From Halarsenatibacter sp964462585 (GTDB lineage: Bacteria > Bacillota > Halanaerobiia > Halanaerobiales > Halarsenatibacteraceae): a stretch of 28,740 bases of DNA. The stretch lies in assembly GCA_964462585.1 (NCBI GenBank), contig CAYXAK010000020.1:1-28740 (forward strand). The letters are read 5' to 3'. Under the pieces are notes generated by a model. It ran no database searches and was not told where the DNA came from. It saw only the letters and a program-made list of their open reading frames with translations. Below are positions 14,553-23,084 of this stretch, one piece after another (position 1 is the first letter of the stretch; each line of letters begins with the position of its first letter). A program made the translations under genes and the position numbers.

Positions 14553-16451
14553 ATGCTCGATTATATGACCCGAATTTATACGCGCTCCCGTCTGATTATA
14601 ATCGATCTTCTGCTCCTCAATATCTGCCTTGCGGCCAGCTTTTTTCTGCGCTTTGAGGGTGAGTGGCTGAATTACTTTCAGACCTCCTATCTGCTGCCTC
14701 TGACGCTGATAGGTGCTGTCATTCTCTATTTTTCCGATCTCTATAACCGCCTGTGGCAGTACGCCAGCATCGGTGAGCTGATGTCGATCATCAAAAATGC
14801 CATCATCATCAATCTGCTCTTTATGACATATACCTATTTCTGGCAGATAACGCTCCCGCGCAGCATACCGGTGCTCAACACTCTGCTTCTGATATTTGCC
14901 CTGGGCGGCTTCAGGTTCAGCCTGCGCCTGCTCAAGGATTATCTGGAGAAGCGGGAGCACAGTCAGCCTGAGAGCAATGTGCTGATCGTGGGTGCCGGTG
15001 ATGCCGGTGAGATGATCATCCGCGAGATGCATAAACATCCCGAGCTGGACAAGAGGATAGTGGGACTTGTTGACGATGATCCCGAAAAACAGAATCTGAG
15101 ACTGCTCGGTGTCAGGGTGCTGGGGACCAGAGGGGATATACCGCAGATTATCGAGCAGCACGGTGTCGATGAGGTCATAATCGCCATCCCCTCCGCACCC
15201 GGCAGCGAGGTGAAGGAGATTTTCAATCTGGCCCGGGGGGAGGATGTCAGCGTGGAGACCGTTCCCGGCATGTATGAGCTGATAAATGGTGATGTCAGCC
15301 TCAGCCAGCTGCGCGAGGTCCAGGTCGAGGACCTTTTGCGCCGCGATCCGGTCGAGCTCGACACCGGGAATATCTGCTCCTATCTGGAGGGAAGGACGGT
15401 CCTCGTCACCGGCGGCGGGGGTTCGATAGGTTCCGAGCTCTGCCGGCAGATAGCCGAATATGAGCCCAAAAGACTTCTGGTTCTTGATATATACGAAAAT
15501 TCCACCTATCTGCTCCTGCGCGAGCTGCAGGAGAATTTCCCTGACCTGGAGGTGGTGCCGATCATCGCCAGTGTCCGGGATGAGGAGAGGCTCGATTATA
15601 TATTTGCCCGCCACCGGCCCGATGTGGTCTTTCATGCCGCAGCCCACAAGCATGTGCCCCTGATGGAGGAAAACCCGGGTGAGGCGGTGAAGAACAATAT
15701 CGCCGGCACCTGGAATACGGCCAGGATGGCCGAACAGTACGACAGCGGCCGCTTTGTTCTCATATCGACCGATAAGGCCGTAAACCCCACCAATGTGATG
15801 GGGGCCAGCAAGAGGGTGGCCGAGATGCTGATACAGAGGCTGGATGAGAGCTCTAAAACGAGCTTCATGGCCGTTAGATTTGGCAACGTGCTGGGCAGTG
15901 AGGGCAGTGTGATACCGATCTTCAAGGAGCAGATTAAAAATGGCGGACCGCTCACTGTCACCCACAGCGATGTGCGCCGCTACTTTATGACCATACCCGA
16001 GGCCGTTCAGCTCGTCCTGCAGGCCGGCTCACAGGGCCAGGGGGGCGAGGTCTTTGTGCTCGATATGGGTGAGCCTGTTAAGATAATCGATCTGGCCCGC
16101 GATCTCATCAGCCTTTCCGGCTACACACCGGGTGAGGATATTGAGATAGAGATAACCGGTCTCAGGCCCGGCGAGAAGCTTTTTGAGGAGCTGATGAGCG
16201 AGGATGAGAGCAATCAGGCCACAGAGCATGAGCGCATATATGTCAGCACGATGGAGGATAATATACCCCTCGATCTCTTCGAGGAGATAAGAGCTATGGA
16301 GAAGCTGATAGAGCAGGACAGGACTTCGGATATTATAGTAAAACTGGAAGATATAGTCGAGGGATATGAACCCGAACGCGACAATGTGCGGGAGGTCGTC
16401 TTCTCACCGTCCTACCGCCGGCAAAAACAGGAGAGAGAGGAAGGAATGTGA
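14553..16451 (+). CDS. Membrane nucleoside-sugar dehydratase, CapD/FlaA1/WbpM type
   Basis: This polysaccharide-biosynthesis dehydratase, 632 residues, probably converts UDP-GlcNAc to a 4-keto-6-deoxy sugar for capsule, exopolysaccharide or glycan. Four membrane segments fill about residues 10-125. A first Rossmann-like domain follows (NVLIVGAGDAGE, about 142-153), then the catalytic short-chain dehydrogenase domain starting VLVTGGGGSIGSEL. It has AAAHKHVPLMEENP and STDKAVNPTNVMGASKR, in which Met replaces the usual catalytic Tyr (SMK triad), a known feature of the large WbpM/CapD branch. The ATG at 14553 has GGAGGT nine bases upstream; an in-frame GTG at 14484 is less likely. It is the first of three nucleotide-sugar genes. 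Confidence 0.92.
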   Translation: MLDYMTRIYTRSRLIIIDLLLLNICLAASFFLRFEGEWLNYFQTSYLLPLTLIGAVILYFSDLYNRLWQYASIGELMSIIKNAIIINLLFMTYTYFWQITLPRSIPVLNTLLLIFALGGFRFSLRLLKDYLEKREHSQPESNVLIVGAGDAGEMIIREMHKHPELDKRIVGLVDDDPEKQNLRLLGVRVLGTRGDIPQIIEQHGVDEVIIAIPSAPGSEVKEIFNLARGEDVSVETVPGMYELINGDVSLSQLREVQVEDLLRRDPVELDTGNICSYLEGRTVLVTGGGGSIGSELCRQIAEYEPKRLLVLDIYENSTYLLLRELQENFPDLEVVPIIASVRDEERLDYIFARHRPDVVFHAAAHKHVPLMEENPGEAVKNNIAGTWNTARMAEQYDSGRFVLISTDKAVNPTNVMGASKRVAEMLIQRLDESSKTSFMAVRFGNVLGSEGSVIPIFKEQIKNGGPLTVTHSDVRRYFMTIPEAVQLVLQAGSQGQGGEVFVLDMGEPVKIIDLARDLISLSGYTPGEDIEIEITGLRPGEKLFEELMSEDESNQATEHERIYVSTMEDNIPLDLFEEIRAMEKLIEQDRTSDIIVKLEDIVEGYEPERDNVREVVFSPSYRRQKQEREEGM

Positions 16452-16455
16452 TAAT

Positions 16456-17403
16456 GTGCGAACAGCTGTGACCGGGGCGGCAGGTTTTATCGGTTCACAC
16501 CTGTCCGAAGCCCTGGTGGAAAGCGGACATCAGGTGATAGGTATCGACAATTTCAGCGATTATTATGACAGGGAGCTCAAGGAATACAATATACGTCAGC
16601 TCAACCAGGAAGAGAATTTCAGCCTGATCGAAGAGGATCTGCTGGAGATCGATCTCAACGAGGTTTTAAGCGGTGTGGGCTGGATATTCCACCAGGCCGC
16701 CCAGGCCGGTGTCAGGTCCAGCTGGGGAGATGATTTTGAGATCTATTCCGATACAAATATCCTGGCCACACAGCAGCTGCTGGAGGCGGCCAGACAGGAG
16801 GGAGTTGAGCGCTTTATCTATGCTTCCTCATCCTCCGTCTACGGTGAGACAGATGATCTGCCCATGCGCGAGGAGGGCCGAACCGAGCCGGTCTCTCCCT
16901 ACGGTGTATCCAAGCTGGCCGGTGAGAACCTCTGCCAGCTCTATCATCACAATTTTGGCCTGCCCGCAGTCTCTCTGCGCTATTTCACAGTTTTTGGCGA
17001 GAGGCAGAGGCCGGATATGGCCTTTCATATCTTCATCAAATCCATACTGTCCGGAGAGGAGATCACGATCTTCGGTGATGGAAAACAGTCCCGTAATTTC
17101 ACCTATATAGCCGATGCTGTCAGGGCCAACCTTCTGGCCGCCACCGCAAACTGTGCCGGCGAGGTCTTCAATATAGGTGGTGAGGGCCAGGGCATAGAGC
17201 TCAACAGTGCTATCGATATGATAGAGGATATCACGGGCATAGAGGCCCGGCGCAATTATGTCTCCGCGGTTGAGGGGGATGTGCGCCACACCGCTGCTGA
17301 TATGAGCAGAGCGGAGAAGAAGCTGGGCTACAGCCCCGGGCATGATTTCCGCCGGGGTCTGGAGCGTGAGGTCTCTTACATAGAGGAAGTTTACGATCTT
17401 TAA
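16456..17403 (+). CDS. NAD-dependent sugar-nucleotide epimerase (UDP-glucuronate 4-epimerase-like)
   Basis: This is an extended short-chain dehydrogenase of 315 residues. The NAD-binding GAAGFIGS (Gly7, Gly10, Gly13) is at the very start, the active-site Ser stretch is ASSSSVYG, and the catalytic pair is Tyr149/Lys153 in YGVSK. HQAAQAGVRSSWG and FTVFGERQRPDMAFHIF are patterns common in UDP-glucuronate/UDP-galacturonate epimerases. The ATP-independent reaction would interconvert UDP-GlcA and UDP-GalA, which fits the UDP-glucose dehydrogenase encoded next. The start is GTG at 16456, four bases after the dehydratase stop with AAGGAA nearby. The frame is open upstream, but only inside the dehydratase gene. 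GalE-type activity on UDP-glucose is an alternative. Confidence 0.87.
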   Translation: MRTAVTGAAGFIGSHLSEALVESGHQVIGIDNFSDYYDRELKEYNIRQLNQEENFSLIEEDLLEIDLNEVLSGVGWIFHQAAQAGVRSSWGDDFEIYSDTNILATQQLLEAARQEGVERFIYASSSSVYGETDDLPMREEGRTEPVSPYGVSKLAGENLCQLYHHNFGLPAVSLRYFTVFGERQRPDMAFHIFIKSILSGEEITIFGDGKQSRNFTYIADAVRANLLAATANCAGEVFNIGGEGQGIELNSAIDMIEDITGIEARRNYVSAVEGDVRHTAADMSRAEKKLGYSPGHDFRRGLEREVSYIEEVYDL

Positions 17404-17427
17404 AAAGAAAAGGAGGTTGATCTTTCC

Positions 17428-18828
17428 ATGTACAAAAACAAGATAAGTATAATGGGAACAGGTTATGTCGGTCTGGTGGGGGGAGTCTGCCTGGCTGATT
17501 TTGGCAATAACATAGTAAATGTCGATGTGGATGAGGATAAAATAGAGAAGCTGAAGCGGGGCGAGGTTCCCATCTATGAACAGGGTTTGAAGGAGCTTTT
17601 GCAGAGGAATCTGGAGGATGAGCGCATCAACTTCACCACCGATGCCGCCTCGGCCATCGAGGAGAGCGAGGTTATATTCATCGCCGTGGGCACTCCCCCG
17701 GCCGATGACGGCAGTGCCGATATCTCAGGTGTGCTGGATGTGGCCCGCCAGATCGGCCGCAACATGGATGGCTATCGTGTGGTCGTCGATAAATCCACGG
17801 TGCCGATAGGAACCGGACGCCGGGTCGAGGCCGTCATAGAGGAAGAGCTGGATGAGCGCGGTCTCGATTATGATTTTGATGTGGTCAGCAACCCCGAATT
17901 TCTGCGCGAGGGCAAGGCCGTCCACGATTTTACCAATCCTGACAGGGTGGTCATAGGCACCGAGAGCGAGAAGGCCCGGGATATACTCACCGAGGTCTAC
18001 CGGCCTCTCTTTATGGAGGATGTGCCCTTTGTCTTCACAAATCTGGAGACGGCCGAGATGATAAAATATGCCTCAAATGCCTTTCTGGCCACCAAGATCT
18101 CCTTTATAAACGAGATATCCCGTCTCTGTGAGAAGGTCAATGCCGATGTGAAGAAGGTGGCTCAGGCCATGGGGCTCGATGACCGGATTGCCAACAGATT
18201 CCTCCGGGCCGGCCCCGGCTATGGAGGCAGCTGCTTTCCCAAGGACACCAGGGCTATAGTAAATATGGCCCGTGAGAAGGGTGTGGATATGGATCTGATC
18301 GAGGCCGGCATCAGTGTAAACGAGGAGCAGAAACAGCATATGGCCGCTAAGATCGTGGAGGAGCTGGGTGAGGACCTGACAGGGAGCACACTGGGCTTTC
18401 TGGGGCTTAGCTTCAAACCCGAGACAGATGATATGAGAGAATCACCGGCACTGACCATACTGCCCGAGCTGATCGAGCGCGGGGCCTCGATCAAGGCCTA
18501 TGATCCCGAGGCCATGGAGGAAGCCGCTGAATGCTTTCAGGAATACGAGTGTGAGATCGTCTACTGTGCTGATGCCTACGATGTCATGAAAAATTCCGAT
18601 GCCGTGGTCCTTCTGACCGAGTGGAATCAGTTCCGCAGGCTGGATTTTGAGAGGGTAAAGAGGCTCCTCGATAATCCGGTATTTTTCGATCTGCGCAATG
18701 TCTATCAGCGCGATGAAGTCGAACCTCACGGTCTCAAATATATCGCCGTGGGCCTGCCGGACTCACGCAGCCGGCAGGAGATGGAAAAGCTGATTAACGA
18801 GGTGGAAGAGGCTGCCGTCAGCGGCTGA
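17428..18828 (+). CDS. ugd: UDP-glucose 6-dehydrogenase
   Basis: This enzyme oxidises UDP-glucose to UDP-glucuronate with two NAD+. It has 466 residues. It shows the N-terminal NAD fold MGTGYVGLVGGVCLADFG, the linker region with Lys213 and Asn217 in EMIKYASNAFLATKISF, the catalytic Cys269 in GPGYGGSCFPKDT, and the C-terminal UDP-binding domain with GLSFKPETDDMRESPA. UDP-GlcNAc/ManNAc dehydrogenases share this layout, but its neighbour being a glucuronate-type epimerase favours UDP-glucose. AAGGAGGT precedes the ATG. It is the last gene of the operon and is followed by a strong terminator. Confidence 0.92.
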   Translation: MYKNKISIMGTGYVGLVGGVCLADFGNNIVNVDVDEDKIEKLKRGEVPIYEQGLKELLQRNLEDERINFTTDAASAIEESEVIFIAVGTPPADDGSADISGVLDVARQIGRNMDGYRVVVDKSTVPIGTGRRVEAVIEEELDERGLDYDFDVVSNPEFLREGKAVHDFTNPDRVVIGTESEKARDILTEVYRPLFMEDVPFVFTNLETAEMIKYASNAFLATKISFINEISRLCEKVNADVKKVAQAMGLDDRIANRFLRAGPGYGGSCFPKDTRAIVNMAREKGVDMDLIEAGISVNEEQKQHMAAKIVEELGEDLTGSTLGFLGLSFKPETDDMRESPALTILPELIERGASIKAYDPEAMEEAAECFQEYECEIVYCADAYDVMKNSDAVVLLTEWNQFRRLDFERVKRLLDNPVFFDLRNVYQRDEVEPHGLKYIAVGLPDSRSRQEMEKLINEVEEAAVSG

Positions 18829-18874
18829 TCTCCATAAATAATATTTTTAAACACATCCAGGATACCGCTAAAAA

Positions 18875-18918
18875 ACCCGGCCGCCCCTGCTCAGGGATGG
18901 CCGGGTCTCTCTTTTTTT
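18875..18918. terminator. Strong intrinsic terminator after the nucleotide-sugar operon
   Basis: ACCCGGCC (18875-18882) pairs perfectly with GGCCGGGT (18899-18906), with an inner CCTG/CAGG hairpin, followed by TCTCTTTTTTT. The A run before the left arm gives a T run on the other strand, so the structure can work in both directions. It separates the sugar operon from the following cluster. Confidence 0.9.
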
Positions 18919-18928
18919 GCAGCTGGAC

Positions 18929-18958
18929 TTGTTAACAGGGGTGCATGTTTGATAAAAT
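18929..18958 (+). promoter_or_regulatory. Predicted promoter of the four-gene unknown cluster
   Basis: TTGTTA (18929-18934, four of six) and TAAAAT (18953-18958, five of six) are spaced by 18 bases, directly after the terminator. The leader would be about 55 bases. Confidence 0.45.
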
Positions 18959-19017
18959 AACTGTGGTATAGAGGTCGATTGCAGCACATAACTTTCTGCA
19001 GAAAAGGAGGGTGCAGC

Positions 19018-19629
19018 ATGAATGTGAACAAAGACAGTGACAGGATAAAGAGCGCATATGAGAAGGCTATGGAGAGAGCCGAGGAGATGACCGGTGATGA
19101 AGAGGCCAGCGTGGATTATGAGCGGCGTGAGGCGGTAAAGCCCATCGTCAGCAGGTTCTTTCGCGGTGAGATCGATTCCGATGAGCTCTGGCAGGAATTT
19201 CAGGGAAAAAATGAGGAGGAGCTCCGGGCCGCCCAGCAGATGATCATCGATACTCTGGGTCTGAACTCCAGCGAAGAGGAGATAGATAAGAGAAGAGAGG
19301 GGCTTATGGCTCTGGAGGACCACAAAAAAAGCCCGGCTGTGAGCACGGTGGAGAGATCTATGGATCAGATCTCAAAGGTGATAGATCAGTACAACAGTGA
19401 ACAGGAGAGATTGCGCGAGAAGCTCAAGGATATGCTGAGACGGCAGATGCAGCAGCAACAGCAGCAGGGTCAGCTGAACGGCAACGGCGGACCTATGCAG
19501 ATGGTCCAGCATCTGGATGAGGATACCAGACGCCGCATAGCTCAGACCCGGGAACAGATGGAGAATAAATTTCAGCAGCAGTGGGAAGAGGTCAGGGGTC
19601 AGCTGCTCGAGGCCCTGGGACTTGAGTAG
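19018..19629 (+). CDS. Unknown charged coiled-coil protein
   Basis: I do not recognise this 203-residue soluble protein. It is helical throughout and strongly charged, with no membrane segment or signal peptide. The first half is acidic (EEMTGDEEASVDYERREAV). About residues 110-150 look like a coiled coil (RSMDQISKVIDQYNSEQERL, then a basic LREKLKDMLRR). A glutamine run (six Gln after MLRRQM) and a Gly/Asn linker (NGNGGP) follow, and a second helix (TRRRIAQTREQMENKFQQQW) ends the protein. The ATG at 19018 has AAGGAGGG at good spacing; the frame is open 39 bases upstream without a better site. It leads a cluster with a NusG-II-domain membrane protein and a DUF1893 protein. Confidence 0.75.
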   Translation: MNVNKDSDRIKSAYEKAMERAEEMTGDEEASVDYERREAVKPIVSRFFRGEIDSDELWQEFQGKNEEELRAAQQMIIDTLGLNSSEEEIDKRREGLMALEDHKKSPAVSTVERSMDQISKVIDQYNSEQERLREKLKDMLRRQMQQQQQQGQLNGNGGPMQMVQHLDEDTRRRIAQTREQMENKFQQQWEEVRGQLLEALGLE

Positions 19630-19701
19630 AGGGCAGCATCAGCTCCGGATGAAGAGCAAAACAGGATAAATTTGTTCAGAAGGGCAGGGCGGTGATTGTT
19701 T

Positions 19702-20139
19702 ATGAAGGGACTCAGCAGGCTTTTGAACAGAATGACCGGGGCCGATAAAGCTCTGGTCCTTACCATAGTCATACTGGCGCTGGCCGGCATCATATTTCCG
19801 GCTCTCCATACTCCTGAATATGATGATGTTCAGCTCGTGGTCGAACAGGGCGGTGAGGAGATACTTCGCCAGGATCATCCCAGCCAGGAATCGGGTGTGC
19901 AGGAGATCCCCTTCATCTGGGAGGGTGAGGAATATATAGCCCGGCTGGAGCATGATGGGGGTCGTGTGCGCCTGCAGCGCCTGGAACAGGATGTTGTGCC
20001 TCTGCCGATCCACGTCGATATGGGCTGGATAGAGCGGCCTGGTGAGATGATTGTGGCCCTGCCCGTGCAGATGGTTGTCGAGCTGGAGGGTGATGTGGGT
20101 GAGAGAGAGTTTGATGGAGTTTCGGGCACACATAACTGA
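19702..20139 (+). CDS. Membrane-anchored NusG domain II protein lacking the family cysteines
   Basis: This 145-residue protein has one membrane segment (about 17-35, ALVLTIVILALAGIIFPAL) and an extracytoplasmic domain (about 43-131). I identify the domain as NusG domain II-like (PF07009) from the ending MGWIERPGEMIVALPVQMVVELEG, which mirrors the family pattern G-W-I-x-R-P-G-x-x-I-V-C-L-P. Family members usually have a CPDxxC motif and the Cys in IVCLP. Here those positions read Val99, His104 and Ala119, and the protein has no cysteine at all. GGTGAT lies five bases before the ATG. In other clostridia this domain sits beside Gx-transporter and FMN-binding proteins, not seen here. The domain call is by eye. 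Confidence 0.65.
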   Translation: MKGLSRLLNRMTGADKALVLTIVILALAGIIFPALHTPEYDDVQLVVEQGGEEILRQDHPSQESGVQEIPFIWEGEEYIARLEHDGGRVRLQRLEQDVVPLPIHVDMGWIERPGEMIVALPVQMVVELEGDVGEREFDGVSGTHN

Positions 20140-20163
20140 GAATGACTGCAGAGGAGAGAAAAC

Positions 20164-20595
20164 ATGACAGAAATTTCCGATCTGAATCTGGCCCGACAGA
20201 GGCTCAGCACCACCGATATGAGGCTGGTGCTTGTCAGAGATGAAAAGATAGTGGCCGGCGGTGACAGGCCGGGTGTGATAGATCTCTGGGAGCTGTACAG
20301 AGAAAATCCGCAGATATTAAAAGAGGCTGCCGCTGCCGACCGCGTCGTGGGCAGGGCGGCTGCTTTTATTATGGCAGCAGGTGGTGCTGCGGCCTGCTAC
20401 GGTCAGATCATGAGCAGGGGGGCGGAAGCGGTTCTGCGCAGGGCCGGCATCATCTATGAAGCCGACATCGAGGTGGAGGCGATAAAAAATGCTGCCGGCG
20501 ATGATCTATGTCCCCTGGAGAAGCTGACGGCAGGGGTGGAGGAGCCGCAGGAGGCCCTGGATCTGCTGGCAGATTTTCTGGCAGATAGGGACTGA
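20164..20595 (+). CDS. DUF1893 domain protein (cytidine-deaminase-like fold)
   Basis: This 143-residue soluble protein matches DUF1893, whose solved member has a cytidine-deaminase-like fold but no proven activity. The diagnostic stretches are LVLVRDEKIVAGGDRPGVID, ADRVVGRAAAFIMAAGGAAA, GAEAVLRRAGI and the C-terminal DDLCPLEKL, which holds the conserved Cys-Pro-x-Glu. GAGGAGAG precedes the ATG, which lies 24 bases after the NusG-II gene. The DUF1893 core ends near residue 118; the remaining 25 residues are an acidic helix. Function is unknown; the context suggests a shared role with its three neighbours. Confidence 0.82.
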   Translation: MTEISDLNLARQRLSTTDMRLVLVRDEKIVAGGDRPGVIDLWELYRENPQILKEAAAADRVVGRAAAFIMAAGGAAACYGQIMSRGAEAVLRRAGIIYEADIEVEAIKNAAGDDLCPLEKLTAGVEEPQEALDLLADFLADRD

Positions 20596-20627
20596 TCTGA
20601 GACGATAAGGAGGAGGAATTAGAGAGG

Positions 20628-20903
20628 ATGGAATTCTTTACAGTTGAGGTGATAATAAGGGTTGTGGCTGTACTGGGCGGCATGATGGCCGCTCGTTTCT
20701 ATGCCCGCAAAAGGGTCAGCCATAAACTGGCGATACTGCAGGCGCTGGCTGTGCTGCTGCTGGGAGCGGTGTTGATAACCGCACTGACCCAGCTGGGCCT
20801 GCCCGAGCTTCTGGTCGACGGTGTCGATCTAATAATATCCTTTATAGCGGGCTGGGCCTATGGACGCCACCGGCTCGATTCCAGCATATTCCGGGGCGAT
20901 TGA
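20628..20903 (+). CDS. Small unknown membrane protein
   Basis: This 91-residue protein has three hydrophobic stretches: about 6-22 (VEVIIRVVAVLGGMMAA), about 32-54 (KLAILQALAVLLLGAVLITAL) and about 62-79 (VDGVDLIISFIAGWAYG). Basic residues between the first two (YARKRVSHK) suggest a cytoplasmic loop. I do not recognise a family. It has AAGGAGGAGG 11 bases upstream of the ATG and follows the DUF1893 gene by 32 bases, so it belongs to the same cluster. It ends five bases from the convergent cardiolipin synthase gene. Confidence 0.7.
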   Translation: MEFFTVEVIIRVVAVLGGMMAARFYARKRVSHKLAILQALAVLLLGAVLITALTQLGLPELLVDGVDLIISFIAGWAYGRHRLDSSIFRGD

Positions 20904-20908
20904 TGCTG

Positions 20909-22327
20909 TTAAAGCACCGGGGAGATCAGCCGGTAGAGCGATTCTTTGAACTTCATTTTAAGTCCCCTGGAGTCATAGATCTCCCGTGTGATCTCATAGG
21001 AGTGTTTTAGATCCTGCCTGAATATATCGGCCAGACGGGTCGATACCTTTCTATCGTAGATAAAGGCATTTATCTCGAAGTTGAGTTTGAAGCTGCGCAC
21101 ATCCATATTGGCAGTTCCCACCGTGCCTATCCTCTCGTCTATGACCATCGTCTTGCTGTGCAGAAAACCCTTTTCATAGCGATAACAGCGTGCTCCCGCA
21201 TCCAGCATCTCTCCCAGAAAGGAATTATTGGCGGCATATACGAAAGGATGGTCCGGCCTGTCAGGTACCATTATCCTCACATCCACACCGGTCTTTGCCG
21301 CCACCTTCAGAGCCTCCAGTGTCGGCTCATCCGGTATGAAATAGGGGGTCTGAATGAAGATCGAACGCGAGGCCCCGTAGATCATGCGCAGGAATATGTT
21401 CTTTATCTCCTGATCCTCGGAGTCAGGGCCGCTGCTGACTATCTGCACTCTGGCCTCACCCTTCACCTCTTTGGCTGGAAAATAACTCTCCTCCTCCATG
21501 AGATCCTCATTGCTGGCAAAACTCCAGTCCAGCAGAAATCTGTGCTGGAGGCTGTCCACACTCTCACCTTTGAGTTTCAGGTGCGTATCGCGCCAGTCAC
21601 CGAATCTCGAAGTTTCCCCTATATATTCTATGCCCACATTTAAACCGCCGATATAACCTATCTGACCGTCAATGATGATGTTTTTGCGGTGGTCGCGGTA
21701 ATTGAGATCGATCAGGAAGGGAGCGAATTTGACCGCCTGCCCCCCGGCCGAGCGCAGCTTATCGAGCAGATAATCGGGCAGGCCGCGGCAGCCCATGCGG
21801 TCATAGAGGAGCCTCACCTCCACACCCTGGCTGGCCTTATGTGTGAGGATGTCAAAGAGCTCTTTGCCCAGCCAGTCGTTCTCGATCTTGTAATAATTTA
21901 TGTGGATGAAATCCCGGGCCTGGCGCAGATCCTGGAAGAGATCCTCGAACTTATCCTGACCGCGGGTGTAGATCTTCACCTCGTTGTGACCCACAAGCGA
22001 AGGCACCTTGCTCTGCAGTCCAAGTTTGATGATATTCATCTCCAGCGTATCCAGCTCGGCCTCGGGATCTATGGGAGCAAAATATTCCTTCTCAGTTATC
22101 GTTATCATCTTCTCCCTGTCGTGCTTCTGTTTTTTCTGGAAATATCTGCGCTTGCGGGGGGAGAGCCCTAAAAATAGATAGACCAGGAAGCCCACCAGGG
22201 GCAGCAGGGCTAAAATCAGCACCCAGGCCCAGGTCGAGGAGGGATCGCGTCGCTCGAAGAAGATCAGTATTATGATGAATATGAGATTTAATGCCAGCAC
22301 AAGAGCCGGTAGAATTGTCAGCTCCAT
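20909..22327 (-). CDS. cls: Cardiolipin synthase
   Basis: This inner-membrane phospholipase-D-family enzyme, 472 residues, joins two phosphatidylglycerols to form cardiolipin. Two N-terminal membrane segments (about 5-24 and 33-54) separated by ERRDPSSTWAW are typical of Firmicutes Cls. Two HKD catalytic motifs are intact: His213-x-Lys215-x4-Asp220 (DHRKNIIID) and His390-x-Lys392-x4-Asp397 (LHSKTMVID). The start ATG follows AAGGAAG by ten bases. It converges on the four-gene unknown cluster with a five-base gap and diverges from the nitroreductase gene. Confidence 0.94.
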   Translation of the reverse strand: MELTILPALVLALNLIFIIILIFFERRDPSSTWAWVLILALLPLVGFLVYLFLGLSPRKRRYFQKKQKHDREKMITITEKEYFAPIDPEAELDTLEMNIIKLGLQSKVPSLVGHNEVKIYTRGQDKFEDLFQDLRQARDFIHINYYKIENDWLGKELFDILTHKASQGVEVRLLYDRMGCRGLPDYLLDKLRSAGGQAVKFAPFLIDLNYRDHRKNIIIDGQIGYIGGLNVGIEYIGETSRFGDWRDTHLKLKGESVDSLQHRFLLDWSFASNEDLMEEESYFPAKEVKGEARVQIVSSGPDSEDQEIKNIFLRMIYGASRSIFIQTPYFIPDEPTLEALKVAAKTGVDVRIMVPDRPDHPFVYAANNSFLGEMLDAGARCYRYEKGFLHSKTMVIDERIGTVGTANMDVRSFKLNFEINAFIYDRKVSTRLADIFRQDLKHSYEITREIYDSRGLKMKFKESLYRLISPVL

Positions 22328-22354
22328 AAAATAAGTACTTCCTTTCCAGATTTA

Positions 22355-22383
22355 TTGACTTCTACAGATTAGCCAGCTAGTAT
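22355..22383 (+). promoter_or_regulatory. Predicted promoter upstream of the nitroreductase gene
   Basis: TTGACT (22355-22360, five of six) and TAGTAT (22378-22383, four of six) are 17 bases apart. The -10 overlaps an AGTATACT palindrome (22379-22386). The leader would be about 120 bases; a lone TATAAT at 22416-22421 lacks a -35 but could serve as a closer start. No clear minus-strand promoter for cls was found. Confidence 0.4.
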
Positions 22384-22512
22384 ACTCCACTTTGCGGTGT
22401 TCTCCTGTATAATAATTAAATATCGAGAGAGTTTTTCCTCTTTGTTATAGGAGATTCGGGCTCGATGCAGAATATAATAGTGAGAGAAATGATATCCAGA
22501 GGAGGTAATAAT

Positions 22513-23052
22513 ATGCTGCTGGAACTTCTGCAGGAGAGAAGGAGCATCAGAAGGTACAGTGAAGAGGAGGTTAAGGGCGAGGATGTGCAGACACTGGTTC
22601 AGGCCGCCCTGCTTTCACCCACATCACGCGACAGCCAGCCCTGGCAGTTCGTGATAGTCGATGATGAAACGCTTTTACAGAAACTGGCCCAGGCCAAGGC
22701 CGGCGGTTCATCCTTTGTGGCCGGCGCTGATCTGGCCATCGTGGTTGCGGCCGATCCCGAGCTCAGCGATGTCTGGATAGAGGATTGTGCCATAGCAACA
22801 ACCAATATGCACAATATGGCTGCAGCACTGGGGCTAGGCTCATGCTGGGTGCAGATAAGGCGGCGTCAGCGCCAGGACGGGGGCAGTTCGGAGAAATTCG
22901 TGCGAGATGTGCTTGATATGCCGGGAGGCTACAGGGTTGACTGTCTGCTGGCAGTGGGCCATCCCGATGAGGAGAAGGAGGCCTATCAGCTGGAGGATCT
23001 TCCCTATGACAGGATTCACTATAATCAGTACGGCCAGGATACACCTGATTGA
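22513..23052 (+). CDS. Nitroreductase family protein
   Basis: This is an FMN-dependent oxidoreductase, cytoplasmic, 179 residues. It has the N-terminal FMN-phosphate-binding RRSIRRYSEEEV, the SPTSRDSQPWQFVIV segment and the AAALGLGSCWVQIR segment near the flavin. These small clostridial members reduce nitro compounds, quinones or unknown substrates with NAD(P)H; the physiological one is not evident. The ATG at 22513 lies six bases after GGAGGT and gives the normal family start MLLELLQERRSIRRYS. The frame is open to an ATG at 22465 that lacks a ribosome site. Confidence 0.88.
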   Translation: MLLELLQERRSIRRYSEEEVKGEDVQTLVQAALLSPTSRDSQPWQFVIVDDETLLQKLAQAKAGGSSFVAGADLAIVVAADPELSDVWIEDCAIATTNMHNMAAALGLGSCWVQIRRRQRQDGGSSEKFVRDVLDMPGGYRVDCLLAVGHPDEEKEAYQLEDLPYDRIHYNQYGQDTPD

Positions 23053-23084
23053 GCTGCCGGACTGTTTTGCATTCCCGGGAAATA

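Noticed and set aside
15769..15825. Loss of the catalytic Tyr in the dehydratase SDR domain as a sign of inactivity
   Set aside because: Met at this position (SMK triad) is a known feature of the large CapD/WbpM branch, so it does not indicate a dead enzyme.
14544..15965. Long open frame on the minus strand across the dehydratase gene (473 codons)
   Set aside because: It lies antisense to a gene with full membrane and SDR domains, its product resembles no family, and it has no fitting context; it is a shadow of codon bias.
22465..22512. Upstream ATG for the nitroreductase
   Set aside because: No ribosome site precedes it, whereas GGAGGT is ideally placed for ATG 22513 and the protein then aligns with the normal family start.
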